Part shown: piece by piece, positions 18,621-27,928 of the stretch
How the letters are laid out: each line of letters begins with the position of its first letter
How positions within the stretch are numbered: position 1 is the stretch's first letter
Assembly: GCF_000317145.1 (NCBI RefSeq)
Contig: NC_019697.1
Location: 186,001-250,000 of the forward strand
DNA length: 64,000 nt
Direction of reading: 5' to 3'
From: Chamaesiphon minutus PCC 6605
GTDB lineage: Bacteria > Cyanobacteriota > Cyanobacteriia > Cyanobacteriales > Chamaesiphonaceae
Program-made: the position numbers and the translations under genes
Notes under the pieces: generated by a model
The model's database searches: none
Told to the model about the DNA's origin: nothing
What the model saw: the letters and a program-made list of their open reading frames with translations, nothing else

Positions 18621-20315
18621 ATGATGAAATTGTTATCGAAAAATCTTCTATCTCCAATCCTAATTGGCTTGATGGTCTGGATTGCGGGTGGATCTTTTGC
18701 CAATGCTGATGAAGCTAAAACTAGCACTACTGCTAGTGTCACAGAAGCAACTGCCGAGCAAATCGAACGAGCTACGCAAGCGACAGAAATCAAGCCTAAT
18801 GACTGGGCTTATCGAACGCTTCAAGCTTTAGGTAGTAAATATAGCTGTAGCAATACGCCTACAGGCGACAAAACGCTCTCGCGGGAAGAATTTGCCACTA
18901 GTCTCAATAGTTGCGTGCAATCGATCGAGCAACTAGTCGCCAGAAGAAAGCCTCGGCGAATCAAAAAAAGGAGAACTGCACCACCCGCAGTGGTAACGCC
19001 ACCACCAGTCACTCCAGAAGTCGCACCGCCAGATCCCGTTCCAGTTGTCCCTCCTGCACCAGTAGAACCAGAGGTATCACAGCAAGATCTCGACCAGCTC
19101 AAGCAATTAGTTCAATCTTTTAGTACCGAACTACAAGCTGTCGATGGTCGCATCCAAGCTCTCGATGCCAAAGTCGCCAAACTCAAAGACCAAAGTTTTT
19201 CGACCACAACTAAACTAGTTGGTGAGGCTATTTTTGCCGTAACTGGCTTAGCTGGCGGCCCTGCTACCGCTACCCGTAATACAATTTTCTCCGATCGCGT
19301 GCGGCTCAACTTCCGCAGTAGCTTTACGGGTAAAGATTTACTGTTAGTGCGGCTCCAATCCCGCAACAGTAACAGTTTTGCTGGAACTCCTTCTGGCACC
19401 AACATGACCCGATTGGGATTTGAAGGTAGTGAAGAAAATGCTACCTTCATTCACAGATTGCAGTACCAACTACCGCTCGCGGCTTCGACTAAGGTATTTA
19501 TCGAAGCTGTTGGTAGTGAGTTTAATGATAACTACTTTAACTTTAACCCCGAGCATCAAGCGGCAGGTACTGGTGCTGTAACCAGATTTGGACGATTCAA
19601 CCCTATTTATCGCCTCAGTAATGAAGGTGCGGGGATTGGGGTAGACCACAAATTTAGTCCCAATCTGGGATTGGTAGTGAGCTACGCTGTACCTCGCGTG
19701 CCGCAGGCAGGTGTGAATCCAGCACCAGAAACAGCCAATAACCCCGGCACTGGTATATTCAACGGGTCGAATGTCATCTTTTCACAATTGACCGTAAAGC
19801 CTTCGGAGGATGTGAGCTTAGGATTAGCCTACGCTCGCACTTATACGACCAATGGCTCTGTTATTTCTGGCAACACGGGCAGTGCTTTTGCAAATAATCC
19901 CTTCTCTGGCGCACCAACTTCTGCCAATCACTATTCCGTGCTTGGAAGTGTCAATCTCTCCAAAGATGTCATCTTCTCTGCTTGGGGTGGCGTGACTCAA
20001 GCCAACCGTGAAACTGCGGCGGGTGGTAGAGCCGAAATGTGGAACTATGCCGGAACTCTAGCTTTCAAAGATTTTGGTTCTAAAGGTAGTACGCTAGGAT
20101 TTGTCGTCGGGATGCAGCCGCGTATCGGTCTTAACACAGCGGTCGCAACTCGTGTAGACCGCGATAGTAGCCTACACTTTGAAACTTTCTACAAGTACAA
20201 AGTCAGCGACAACCTCTTTATCACTCCTGGATTATTACTCTTAACCAATCCCGAACACAACTCCAACATTCCTACCGAATATCTCGGTACGATTCGGACG
20301 ACTTTTGTATTCTAA
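18621..20315 (+). CDS. SLH-OprB type iron-uptake porin, copy 2
   Basis: The protein has 564 residues; ATG codons at 18621 and 18624 are both possible. The architecture matches copy 1: signal peptide (ANA-DE), SLH (DWAYRTLQALGSKY, SREEFATSLNSCVQSIEQLVARRKPRR), Pro-rich linker, coiled coil, and a barrel ending TTFVF. The N-terminal parts are much more alike than the barrels, which fits tandem duplication followed by divergence of the pore. The GTGAGGAACA leader with 12-nt spacing is the same as in copy 1. Confidence 0.9.
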   Translation: MMKLLSKNLLSPILIGLMVWIAGGSFANADEAKTSTTASVTEATAEQIERATQATEIKPNDWAYRTLQALGSKYSCSNTPTGDKTLSREEFATSLNSCVQSIEQLVARRKPRRIKKRRTAPPAVVTPPPVTPEVAPPDPVPVVPPAPVEPEVSQQDLDQLKQLVQSFSTELQAVDGRIQALDAKVAKLKDQSFSTTTKLVGEAIFAVTGLAGGPATATRNTIFSDRVRLNFRSSFTGKDLLLVRLQSRNSNSFAGTPSGTNMTRLGFEGSEENATFIHRLQYQLPLAASTKVFIEAVGSEFNDNYFNFNPEHQAAGTGAVTRFGRFNPIYRLSNEGAGIGVDHKFSPNLGLVVSYAVPRVPQAGVNPAPETANNPGTGIFNGSNVIFSQLTVKPSEDVSLGLAYARTYTTNGSVISGNTGSAFANNPFSGAPTSANHYSVLGSVNLSKDVIFSAWGGVTQANRETAAGGRAEMWNYAGTLAFKDFGSKGSTLGFVVGMQPRIGLNTAVATRVDRDSSLHFETFYKYKVSDNLFITPGLLLLTNPEHNSNIPTEYLGTIRTTFVF

Positions 20316-20325
20316 TTATCCGTAG

Positions 20326-20372
20326 CATAGCAATAGCCCCGATTTCTTGTAAAAGTCGGGGCTATTGCTATG
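20326..20372 (+). terminator. Hairpin terminator after porin 2
   Basis: A 17-bp stem, CATAGCAATAGCCCCGA (20326-20342), pairs with 20356-20372. The T tract after it is weak. Confidence 0.7.
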
Positions 20373-20494
20373 TGTCTTAATGGCGATAGTAGGCTAATCG
20401 ATCGATTATCGATTATCGATTAAGTTAACTAGCAATCGATCGCTGTATATTGTTTACTAATAACTAGCACTCAATCATCTACAGCTCAGAATTA

Positions 20495-21349
20495 ATGAAA
20501 CGACGGGATATCTTACTGGGAGCATCCAGCATCGCTACAGCCGCAGTCATCGCTAACTCCCAACTGAGTACAGCCAAACAACCAGATCCGACTACTACAA
20601 CCATTGCTAAATCGACAGCAATTGCTGGTAAAAATATTCAGATTGCCAAAGATCTACCTGGCTACTATGTTACGCCTGCGGGAACGGGCAAATTTCCTGC
20701 CGTTATCGTGTTGATGGAAGCTTTCGGGTTGAATAAATGGTGTCGGAGTATTTGCGATAGGTTAGCACAGTCTGGGTTTGCGGCAATCGCGCCAGACTTT
20801 TATCGAGGGGCTACTTATGCCTATAGCGATGTTGCAGGTGCAATCGCCAAACTCAAATCGCTCGATGATAATGCCGTAATGAGCGATGTCGGTAAAAGTA
20901 TCGATTTTCTGGCTGGTAAATCGGAAATTAATGCCAATGGAATTGGTGTAGTCGGCTTTTGCATGGGTGGTAGATATGCTTTTCTGACCAATGCAACCTA
21001 TCCTAGCAAAATCAAAGCAGCGATCTCATTTTATGGTGGTGGTATCGATGCCGTTCCTGATAATCAATTAGGTCAAAAATCTTTACTCGATCGAGTTACG
21101 GCCATGCAGTCGCCGATTATGCTGATGTACGGTAGCGAAGATAAGATGATTGCGGCTGACGAACACGGGCGAATTTCTACGGCCTTATCTAAAGCCAAAA
21201 AACGCTATATTCTCAATCTTTTTCCTAATGCCGGACACGGTTTTATGAGCGATAGACGAGATAGTTATGCTCCTGCCGCCGAAGCGGAAGCTTGGTTAAT
21301 GACTACCGGATTCTTCAGTCAAAATCTCAAACCGAAACGGCGAAAATAG
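20495..21349 (+). CDS. Dienelactone hydrolase family protein with a Tat-like signal
   Basis: The protein has 284 residues. MKRRDILLGASSIATAAVIA resembles a twin-arginine signal, so export is likely. The alpha/beta-hydrolase part shows APDFYRG, the nucleophile elbow GFCMGG with Cys156, YGSEDKMI with the Asp, and NAGHGFM with the His. Family members hydrolyse dienelactones and related esters; the natural substrate here is unknown. It is a single gene, convergent with ribH, and the two are separated by a long palindrome. Confidence 0.88.
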   Translation: MKRRDILLGASSIATAAVIANSQLSTAKQPDPTTTTIAKSTAIAGKNIQIAKDLPGYYVTPAGTGKFPAVIVLMEAFGLNKWCRSICDRLAQSGFAAIAPDFYRGATYAYSDVAGAIAKLKSLDDNAVMSDVGKSIDFLAGKSEINANGIGVVGFCMGGRYAFLTNATYPSKIKAAISFYGGGIDAVPDNQLGQKSLLDRVTAMQSPIMLMYGSEDKMIAADEHGRISTALSKAKKRYILNLFPNAGHGFMSDRRDSYAPAAEAEAWLMTTGFFSQNLKPKRRK

Positions 21350-21369
21350 TCAAATTCTGGCTATTGCAT

Positions 21370-21432
21370 TGCCCTCTATTTTTAAAGTTATCTATATTAT
21401 GAATGTATAGATAACTTTAAAAATAGAGGGCA
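21370..21432. repeat. 27-bp perfect inverted repeat
   Basis: TGCCCTCTATTTTTAAAG... (21370-21396) is exactly mirrored at 21406-21432 across a 9-nt loop, and flanking TGCATT/AATGCA can extend the pairing with a bulge. It sits between convergent genes, so it may be a bidirectional terminator or the fold-back core of a small mobile element. Confidence 0.85.
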
Positions 21433-21479
21433 CAAATGCATCAAAAGGCAGATAAAAATCGCTCCTCACAAAGGATATT

Positions 21480-21968
21480 TTAACCTGCTGTTGCTGGGAA
21501 AGATTTCATCAACGTGGCCATTTCGATCGCATTGAGCGCGTAACCCCAGCCATGATTGCCTTTGATCCCGGCACGTTCCAAGGCTTGAGTCATGGTATCG
21601 ACAGTCAATACCCCAAAAATAACTGGCGTACCGCTTTGAAAACCAACCGCCGCAACGCCTTTGGCGACTTCTGAAGATACATAGTCAAAATGAGGCGTAT
21701 CGCCGCGAATTACCGCACCCAAGCAGATAATCGCATCGTAACGACCGGATTCGGCCAGCTTTTTGGCTACCAGTGGCACCTCAAAGCACCCTGGCACCCA
21801 CGCATAGTCTACTTGACTACCATGAGGGTCGATATCAATTCCGTGGCGTTTGAGACAATCCTGGCAGCTTTCTAGAAGTTTATTAGTAACAAGGTCATTA
21901 AAACGACCGACAACGATCGCGAACCGTAAAGAACTATCGCAGACGAGAGTGCCTTCAAAAACTGCCAT
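21480..21968 (-). CDS. ribH: 6,7-dimethyl-8-ribityllumazine synthase
   Basis: The protein has 162 residues. It shows [31 protein letters not shown], the catalytic loop region [17 protein letters not shown] with the conserved His, and [17 protein letters not shown]. It condenses the ribitylamino-uracil with dihydroxybutanone phosphate to give lumazine, the direct precursor of riboflavin. It lies downstream of psbZ on the same strand, an arrangement common in cyanobacteria. Heptamer repeats separate the two. Confidence 0.97.
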   Translation of the reverse strand: MAVFEGTLVCDSSLRFAIVVGRFNDLVTNKLLESCQDCLKRHGIDIDPHGSQVDYAWVPGCFEVPLVAKKLAESGRYDAIICLGAVIRGDTPHFDYVSSEVAKGVAAVGFQSGTPVIFGVLTVDTMTQALERAGIKGNHGWGYALNAIEMATLMKSFPATAG

Positions 21969-21985
21969 TTAATGTAGAGGGGAGA

Positions 21986-22027
21986 GGGGTGGATGGGTGA
22001 ATGGGTGAATGGGTGGATGGATGGGTA
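21986..22027. repeat. Heptamer tandem repeat (GGGTGAAT/GGGTGGAT type)
   Basis: Units of GGGTGAA/TGGGTGG in tandem fill the psbZ-ribH spacer immediately upstream of ribH. Confidence 0.8.
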
Positions 22028-22151
22028 TGGCGTTTTCTTGACGATCTCGATCGCAATGAATAGCAATGAAGGCTGTAAATGTAAGAGTTGCGATCGGCTG
22101 CAAATTCAGACAATGTAGTTGCCGTTGCAACCGATCGAAAACATCGACAAT

Positions 22152-22340
22152 CTAGACTACCAGGAAGTTTAAAACTCCAACGACCACGACTAGAATCGTC
22201 CAAGCTCCCGAACCGACGAACAAGAGTTGTTTCGATCGATCCCAGTTTTGTGGTGCTGCATAAGCAACAGGCACGCCGACGATCATCACGAAAGACAGTA
22301 GCACTAAGGCAAATAGTGCCAGGTTGAAAATTACGATCAT
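22152..22340 (-). CDS. psbZ: Photosystem II protein PsbZ (Ycf9)
   Basis: The protein has 62 residues with two membrane helices (~3-25 and ~40-60) joined by [18 protein letters not shown], the conserved PsbZ loop. It sits at the edge of the PSII core and helps stabilise the supercomplex. Length equals the family norm. It is the first gene of psbZ-ribH. Confidence 0.96.
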   Translation of the reverse strand: MIVIFNLALFALVLLSFVMIVGVPVAYAAPQNWDRSKQLLFVGSGAWTILVVVVGVLNFLVV

Positions 22341-22755
22341 TATATATACGCTCCCAAAACAGCAATATTTTAACTCAGCTATTAAAAATTTAGCACCTCT
22401 TTGTGGGTTGTTGGTTAATTCTGGGTGCTTTTCTCTATCTACGATCCCCTGGCTCTGATTAGGATATGGCTGTATCTCTGTGACAAATAGTCACCTAGCG
22501 GTTGAAACCGCTGCTAGTGATGCAAAGTCCGCCTTCGCGGACTAGTATCAAACAAAGATTTTGTTGTAACCGAACTGTATAGCCATCGCCAAAACGTTTA
22601 AGACACTAGAACTCTGAGTCCGCGTAGGCGGACTTTGCACCACTAGCAACGACTTCCAGTCGTTGTGCGGCTATGGGTGTAGCGTCAGGATTATCGCTGA
22701 CGAAGACGCTAGTCCGATCTAAGCAACCCAATTGATACACAGAGCAAGTAGACAA
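22341..22755. other. Gene-free region, 415 bp, with palindromes
   Basis: It contains the composite palindromic element at 22497-22665 and is otherwise unremarkable. The segment 22756-22829 next to it is the cut-off end of the macro-domain gene. Confidence 0.6.
22497..22665. repeat. Composite palindromic repeat with AGTCCGC hairpins
   Basis: The hairpins are AGCGGTT/AACCGCT (22497-22512), AGTCCGC/GCGGACT (22526-22543), AGTCCGC/GCGGACT (22617-22634) and CAACGAC/GTCGTTG (22647-22665). The two middle hairpins, with flanking GCTAGTG and TGCAAAG, form a 31-bp imperfect inverted repeat around ~70 bp. A related cluster is at 28364-28476. Confidence 0.8.
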
Positions 22756-22829
22756 TTATTGGAGCATTGCCAATTCTGATTCAAACATCGCCAGAATGCT
22801 TGGCTTATACAAAACAAATCTAACTAGTA
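22756..22829 (-). pseudogene. Severed 3' end of the macro-domain gene
   Basis: Joining this segment to the macro-domain gene across the IS, with one TA removed, continues its frame after ...IELV as LVRFVLYKPSILAMFE and ends at a TAA (22756-22758), 23 residues in all. The result fits the usual last strand and helix of a macro domain. Its intact state suggests a recent insertion. Confidence 0.85.
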
Positions 22830-22855
22830 TAGAGCGGCGGAAATAAACCAAGTAT

Positions 22856-23551
22856 CTAAGAGGTTAGAGGTTTACCCTTGTAAGTCCATTTGAAGGGTTT
22901 GGCCATCGTAATGTTAAAGTAGTCCACAAACTCATGGATCCGGGCTTTCAAGTGATTTGTACTGGTAAAGCTACCGCGTCGTAACAATTTCCGTACTAGA
23001 ATCCCAAACCAGATCTCAATCTGATTCATCCAAGAACAATGTTTGGGCGTGTAATGAATCACTAGCCGATGGTTTGGGTCGGCTAAAAATTGCGCTCGCG
23101 TCTCCATTGACTTCAAAATCCCCGACTGACCTTTAACACCCAGCTCCTGTGGAGTTGTCTCTAATCCGGCCACCAGCCTAACCAGCGTCTCGGATTGATG
23201 GGTATTGAGACAATCCATGACCAAATGGTATTTTGCGGCAGTGGGATATTGTGCTAAGGAACGGGTGACATGCTCGGCGAAATCAGCTTCGGTTCGAGTT
23301 GCGCCCACACTGGCCAACGCAATTCGACCAGTTGCCACATCGAAACTGGCAATTAATGATTGAGTTCCGTGTCGAGTATATTCAAACTCTACACGTTCGC
23401 ACTGTCCTGGTTTCATCGGAATATTTGGCATAGTTCTCTCCAGTGCTTGAATCCCAGTCATTTCGTCCAGGCTGAGGGTGACTTCTCCTGTCAGCGCACG
23501 TTGGGGTGCTTGTTCGTAGACACGACAGATGTGTTCAACTTTGTGCCCCAA
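22856..23551 (-). CDS. IS630-family transposase, C-terminal catalytic part (frame B)
   Basis: 231 residues are counted from a TTG, but the part is probably made only by frameshift from frame A. The DDE acidic residues are in [15 protein letters not shown] and NQIEIWFG, all present, so the enzyme may be active. The frame continues upstream to an eight-C run (plus-strand G run at 23561-23568), where a -1 shift joins it to frame A as ...[16 protein letters not shown]. Confidence 0.9.
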   Translation of the reverse strand: MGHKVEHICRVYEQAPQRALTGEVTLSLDEMTGIQALERTMPNIPMKPGQCERVEFEYTRHGTQSLIASFDVATGRIALASVGATRTEADFAEHVTRSLAQYPTAAKYHLVMDCLNTHQSETLVRLVAGLETTPQELGVKGQSGILKSMETRAQFLADPNHRLVIHYTPKHCSWMNQIEIWFGILVRKLLRRGSFTSTNHLKARIHEFVDYFNITMAKPFKWTYKGKPLTS

Positions 23552-24075
23552 TTCTGGGTCGGGGGGGGATGCAACCAGTAACTACTCTGGTGGGGTTTGA
23601 GTTCGGCTTCAGCTAGGAGTCTGCCCACATGTCGCTGGCTAATCGATGCGACGATGCCCTGTTTTATCAGTTCGGCGGCTAATTCTCTGCTCGTCCACTG
23701 ACTGATGGGACGGCCGTACTGTTCGGGCGGGGCACATGCGATGGCGTATAGTTGTGTGATTTGTTCGAGGGTGAAGGTGGCTGGCGCACCTGGTCGCACG
23801 GCATCCATCAGCCGCTCGATGGCTGGCAGTTGTCGATCCTTCAACTCCAACCATCTGTTTCGCCATAATCTACTCATATCCTTGCTAATTTCTAATGTCT
23901 CAGCAATCTCACCGTGACTTTTCCCTTGGGCTGCCAAGACGATGATTTTGGCTCGGAGTGCGATTTGTTGTGGCGTTTTCTTGCGCTTGAGTAGTTGTTG
24001 TAGTTCGGCTTGTTCTACTTCATTGAGTGTAATTAGGGCAGCGGATAATCTTGGCATCCTCTGTGTTCCTCTCAT
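23491..24075 (-). CDS. IS630-family transposase, N-terminal DNA-binding part (frame A)
   Basis: The frame has 194 residues. The first ~150 form the helix-turn-helix region of IS630 transposases ([26 protein letters not shown]...WRNRWLE), followed by [20 protein letters not shown] and [10 protein letters not shown]. The real N-part ends near residue 169 at the C run; the remaining residues are out of frame. Its ATG overlaps the TGA of the interrupted macro-domain gene (ATGA at 24072-24075), so host transcription and translation could feed it. Confidence 0.9.
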   Translation of the reverse strand: MRGTQRMPRLSAALITLNEVEQAELQQLLKRKKTPQQIALRAKIIVLAAQGKSHGEIAETLEISKDMSRLWRNRWLELKDRQLPAIERLMDAVRPGAPATFTLEQITQLYAIACAPPEQYGRPISQWTSRELAAELIKQGIVASISQRHVGRLLAEAELKPHQSSYWLHPPPTQNWGTKLNTSVVSTNKHPNVR

Positions 24076-24611
24076 TTTGATGAGCTGCTTTCAATCATAG
24101 GTCTATTTACGCCGCTCTGTACTAGTTCTATACTTGTCTCTTTCTGCAAAAAATCTATTGTTGTTTGTAGTGCAATCTTTGCTGCTGCCTCTATTGGAAA
24201 TCTATATGCACCAGTAGAAATAGACGGAAATGCAATCGATCGACATTTGCGATCGTTAGCTAAAATCAAAGAGCTGAGATAAGCTTTCTCTAATAAAGAC
24301 ACCGATTTATCATAGTACTTTTGATTGAAAAAAGGCCCCACTGTATGAATTACATATTTAGCTGATAGATTTCCAGCACTAGTTATTCTTGCTTCTCCCG
24401 TTGGACACCTTTGTCCGCGTTCATCGATTGGCAGTGCTAAACATTCTTCTAATAATGTAGAGCCTGCGGCTCGATGAATTGCGCCATCAACACCGCCGCC
24501 TCCTTTGAGTTTTGTATTTGCAGCATTTACAATTGCATCGACATTCTGCTCTACAATATTGCCTAATATTAGTTCGATCTGTCCAGATTGTGATTGAAAT
24601 ATAGTTGACAT
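24072..24611 (-). CDS. Macro-domain protein interrupted by an IS near its C-terminus
   Basis: It now encodes 179 residues. The macro (ADP-ribose binding) fold is clear: IVNAANTKLKGGGGVDGAIHRAAG is the ligand loop (residues ~29-52), then CPTGEARITSAGNL, YVIHTVGPFF and RSIAFPSISTGAYRFP. Such proteins bind or hydrolyse ADP-ribose or O-acetyl-ADP-ribose. After Val164 the last 15 residues come from the IS end. The native tail of 23 residues lies beyond the IS (22756-22827), giving an original length of 187. The missing strand and helix may reduce stability. recJ lies just upstream, 16 bp away, possibly co-transcribed. Confidence 0.92.
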   Translation of the reverse strand: MSTIFQSQSGQIELILGNIVEQNVDAIVNAANTKLKGGGGVDGAIHRAAGSTLLEECLALPIDERGQRCPTGEARITSAGNLSAKYVIHTVGPFFNQKYYDKSVSLLEKAYLSSLILANDRKCRSIAFPSISTGAYRFPIEAAAKIALQTTIDFLQKETSIELVQSGVNRPMIESSSSK

Positions 24612-24627
24612 ATATATCTTATTGGCG

Positions 24628-26994
24628 TTAATGGCTCAAACTAGCTTCGATCGCGTAAACTGGCACATGGAGAAAATAGTTACGCTTGAATTGTTCTTCC
24701 TCGATCGCGGCGAAGAATTCTCGGACAGTAATTAACGAATACAGATCTAACTCGTTTCGTTCTTGCAGTTGAGATAACGTAATCGTAACCAAATTAGTTT
24801 GGTTATTTAACGACACATCAAAACCAATTTCTACTAGCGCATCTAAACCCAGCCGCATCGCTCGATCGCTAATGTTGAGACGAGAGCGCAATCGATATAA
24901 ATTAATACTTTCGCAAGTCTGGATCGCGTATTTAGCAATACCAAGTAGCTGCTGAAGTATTTCGCTATTAGTAGCCAGATTGGTAGATTGATAATTAAGA
25001 GCTAGCTTACTGCTTGTTTGAATTGCTTGTTGACAATAGCATTGTAGCTCATCCCAATCGCTGGGACATTGCTTCACCCAGATAATTGGCTCGGAATCGA
25101 TCGCGGCTGAATCGACCGATTCTTGACGAAAATCGAGTACTTTTAAATTAAATTGTCGATCGCTAAAATTCAGAGATTTATTATCGATCGCCGCCGGACG
25201 GACTTCGACTAGGCGGATTTCAAATCTTTTCTCATAGGAGTTAAAATCCAGTTCGACGATCGCGTCGCAATTTACGCGCGGAATCTCATGCTCGTAATGT
25301 CCCCACCAAATACCAGGGAAGCCTTTAGAGCTAGTAGCATCGAACAGCTCAAATTTTGTCCGAATATATTGAACTGTTTTACCTTTAAAGTCTTGAATAT
25401 TGCGATTTTTGATATCTTTAAACTGACAATTTTTAATTAATAATTTAGGTACTGGATTGCCCATACCATAAGGTTCGAGCAATAGTAAATCTTCAAATAG
25501 CTCTCGTCCATTCGACACCTGAAGATCGGCTAAAGTAACGAGCAGATCTGTCGCGATCGATGGGGGTGGAATGGTACCGAGTTTCGCCTGTAACTGTTGG
25601 TTAATTGCTTCTGTAAATAGCGGAATATTATCTAGATCGATACTCATCCCCGCTGCGAAAGGATGTCCGCCAAAACTATTGAGTAAATGTGATTGAGAAT
25701 TGACTAATTGATACAGGTCAATATTTTGAGTCGATCGCGCCGAACCTCTCGCAACTTTTACCTTTTCTTTACCCGCATCACCGTCGCTATTCGTACTCAA
25801 TAAAATTGTTGGTTTTCCGTGTTCTTGAGCTACCTGTCCGGCAACCAAACCTAAGACTCCAGGCGACCAATTGCTATCTACTAAAACAATTACGGAAGTA
25901 GTAGATAAATCCAAATCGGACAATTTGCTCTGAACCTTGAGCGTCGTATTCTTTTGCAACTCCTTCCGGCGCGTATTTGCTAGTTCAGTTTCGGCGGCTA
26001 GCTCGTGACAGCGATCGACATCTTTACTAGTTAATAACTCTACCCCAAAACTAGCATCGCCATGTATCCGACTAATCGCATTAATACGTGGTGCAATTCC
26101 AAACGAAATATCTGTCGGTCGATCGCCATTGCGCTTACATAATTGTAATAACTTATGCACTCCCGGACGGAAACCATCGATATCCGGCTGATTTTGCTGC
26201 GTCAATCGCTTGATACCTTGCTGCGCCAAATAGCGACAATCGCCACTCAATTGCACCAAATCTGCAATCAACCCGATCGCAACTAAATCCAATAAGTACT
26301 CGACTGGTTGCTTCGGAATATCTGGCAAAGCTACATATAAAGCCTCGACTAACTTATACGCTACCGCCACCCCAGATAAATGAAATAATGGATGCTCGGA
26401 CTCAAAATAACGTGGATTGATAATTGCCGTTACTGGCGGACGTTTTGCAGGCAAAGTATGATGATCGGTGACGATGACATCGACACCTAATTTAGTGGCA
26501 TATTCAACTTCTTTAATATTCGTACTACCCGTATCGCAAGTAATAATTAGCGTAATTCCTTGTGCGGCTAATTTTTTAATCCCTGCCACATTCAACCCGT
26601 GAGATTCCTTCATGCGATCGGGAATATAATAACTAAGCCGTTCTCCCCGCGCGAAAAACTGCCCCAATCCATCCCAAAGTACGCTAGTCGCTGTTACTCC
26701 ATCCGCATCAAAATCGCCCCAAATAGCCACCTTTTCGGCGTAAATGTAGGCTTTTTTCAATCTTTCTACCGCCGCCGTCATTTCCATCCCGAAGGCAAAG
26801 GGACTACTCGGCTGATATTTGTCACAATCCAAATATCCAGGTAACCGATCGATCTCTCTTAGCCCCCGCTGCCATAATAATTTCGCTGCGTATTTACCAT
26901 TTACCGTCGGTTTACATTTCCGGATCGCTGCAATAAATTCAGGGGGAATTTCTATTTGGGGTGGTAATTGCCAATCTAGGATTGAGTTTGCCAT
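24628..26994 (-). CDS. recJ: Single-stranded-DNA-specific exonuclease RecJ
   Basis: The protein has 788 residues. DHH phosphoesterase motifs are GDFDADG (DFDADG 94-99), DTGSTN (154-159) and the signature DHH (177-179), followed by the DHHA1 part with GGHPFAAGMSI. It degrades single-stranded DNA 5' to 3' in recombination and repair. It is longer than E. coli RecJ, with an extra ~200-residue C-terminal region, as in other cyanobacterial homologues. The macro-domain gene follows directly. Confidence 0.95.
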   Translation of the reverse strand: MANSILDWQLPPQIEIPPEFIAAIRKCKPTVNGKYAAKLLWQRGLREIDRLPGYLDCDKYQPSSPFAFGMEMTAAVERLKKAYIYAEKVAIWGDFDADGVTATSVLWDGLGQFFARGERLSYYIPDRMKESHGLNVAGIKKLAAQGITLIITCDTGSTNIKEVEYATKLGVDVIVTDHHTLPAKRPPVTAIINPRYFESEHPLFHLSGVAVAYKLVEALYVALPDIPKQPVEYLLDLVAIGLIADLVQLSGDCRYLAQQGIKRLTQQNQPDIDGFRPGVHKLLQLCKRNGDRPTDISFGIAPRINAISRIHGDASFGVELLTSKDVDRCHELAAETELANTRRKELQKNTTLKVQSKLSDLDLSTTSVIVLVDSNWSPGVLGLVAGQVAQEHGKPTILLSTNSDGDAGKEKVKVARGSARSTQNIDLYQLVNSQSHLLNSFGGHPFAAGMSIDLDNIPLFTEAINQQLQAKLGTIPPPSIATDLLVTLADLQVSNGRELFEDLLLLEPYGMGNPVPKLLIKNCQFKDIKNRNIQDFKGKTVQYIRTKFELFDATSSKGFPGIWWGHYEHEIPRVNCDAIVELDFNSYEKRFEIRLVEVRPAAIDNKSLNFSDRQFNLKVLDFRQESVDSAAIDSEPIIWVKQCPSDWDELQCYCQQAIQTSSKLALNYQSTNLATNSEILQQLLGIAKYAIQTCESINLYRLRSRLNISDRAMRLGLDALVEIGFDVSLNNQTNLVTITLSQLQERNELDLYSLITVREFFAAIEEEQFKRNYFLHVPVYAIEASLSH

Positions 26995-27278
26995 CTTTGA
27001 TGCGTATTATTGCCGATCGAGCGTTGGTTTATTAATTGTGAAGTAAAATCGCCAAATAAGTCATTGGAGTTAAAGAATATAATTGAAATAACAAAATTAA
27101 TTATACTCAACTATGAATGTTAGCGACATTCGCGATCGAGGCGAATCACTCAACTACTTGTTTTTTTTGAGCGATCGAGCGATCCGTCAAGATTCGCTCG
27201 ATTGCTTCATAATTTATTAGTTTAGATCGAGATAGTCCATGCAGATTACCGCTGCTGCACTCTTCCTCAATATCGATA

Positions 27279-27800
27279 ATGATTGAATCGGGTTATCAAA
27301 TTCGCTCCGCTCGGATTGAAGAATTACCACTGCTCGCTCCCATCGAACGAGCCGCAGCCGTGCTGTTTCTCGATACACGATATGCTTTTTTAGTAAATGC
27401 CGAGCCACTACCGCTAGACTTTGTGCAGCAACAATTTCGATTGGGACTGGTATGGGTAGCTGTGGATTTGCATCAAACAGTAGTCGGCCATGCCATCGCT
27501 CGTGAAGTCGATGAAACACTCTATCTTCAGCAAATAGATGTCGCTCCCGAACATGGACGCAAAGGGATTGGCTCGGCATTAGTGAATGCGATTTGCGATC
27601 GTGCAACACATCTGGGGTATCGGATCGTATCTTTATCCACCTTTCGAGATATTCCTTGGAATGCCCCTTTCTATGCCAAACTAGGGTTCTGCCCTGTTAG
27701 CGAAGCCGAGCTGACAACTGGTTTTCAACAGATTAGATTCAAAGAGGTTGAAGCTGGATTGCCTATCTCCGATCGAGTCATTATGTATCGCGTACTTTAG
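27279..27800 (+). CDS. GNAT family N-acetyltransferase
   Basis: The protein has 173 residues. The GNAT fold is shown by IRSARIEELPLLAPIE (start of fold), YLQQIDVAPEHGRKGIGSALV with the acetyl-CoA loop HGRKGIG, and FYAKLGFCPVSE near the end. It transfers an acetyl group from acetyl-CoA to an unknown amine. It is divergent from recJ across a 284-bp gap; the next gene on the same strand is 128 bp downstream. Confidence 0.85.
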   Translation: MIESGYQIRSARIEELPLLAPIERAAAVLFLDTRYAFLVNAEPLPLDFVQQQFRLGLVWVAVDLHQTVVGHAIAREVDETLYLQQIDVAPEHGRKGIGSALVNAICDRATHLGYRIVSLSTFRDIPWNAPFYAKLGFCPVSEAELTTGFQQIRFKEVEAGLPISDRVIMYRVL

Positions 27801-27928
27801 CCTGAAATTAAACGATGAGCAAGCCCTACAGTGTTACTTGACAATCTCACTTGCTAGGCTAGATTAGGATGATGTTGTAGTTTAGAATAGACGCGATAGT
27901 AAAAACGTTCTAAATATAGGTTGTGTCG

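Larger units (their letters stand above)
22830..24119 (-). mobile_element. IS630-family insertion sequence, 1290 bp
   Basis: The 20-bp terminal inverted repeats (22830-22849 and 24100-24119, 17 of 20 matching; core AGAGCGGCG) are flanked by TA on both sides (22828-22829 and 24120-24121), the target duplication of this family. Inside are two overlapping transposase frames. It interrupts a macro-domain gene near its 3' end. Confidence 0.93.
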
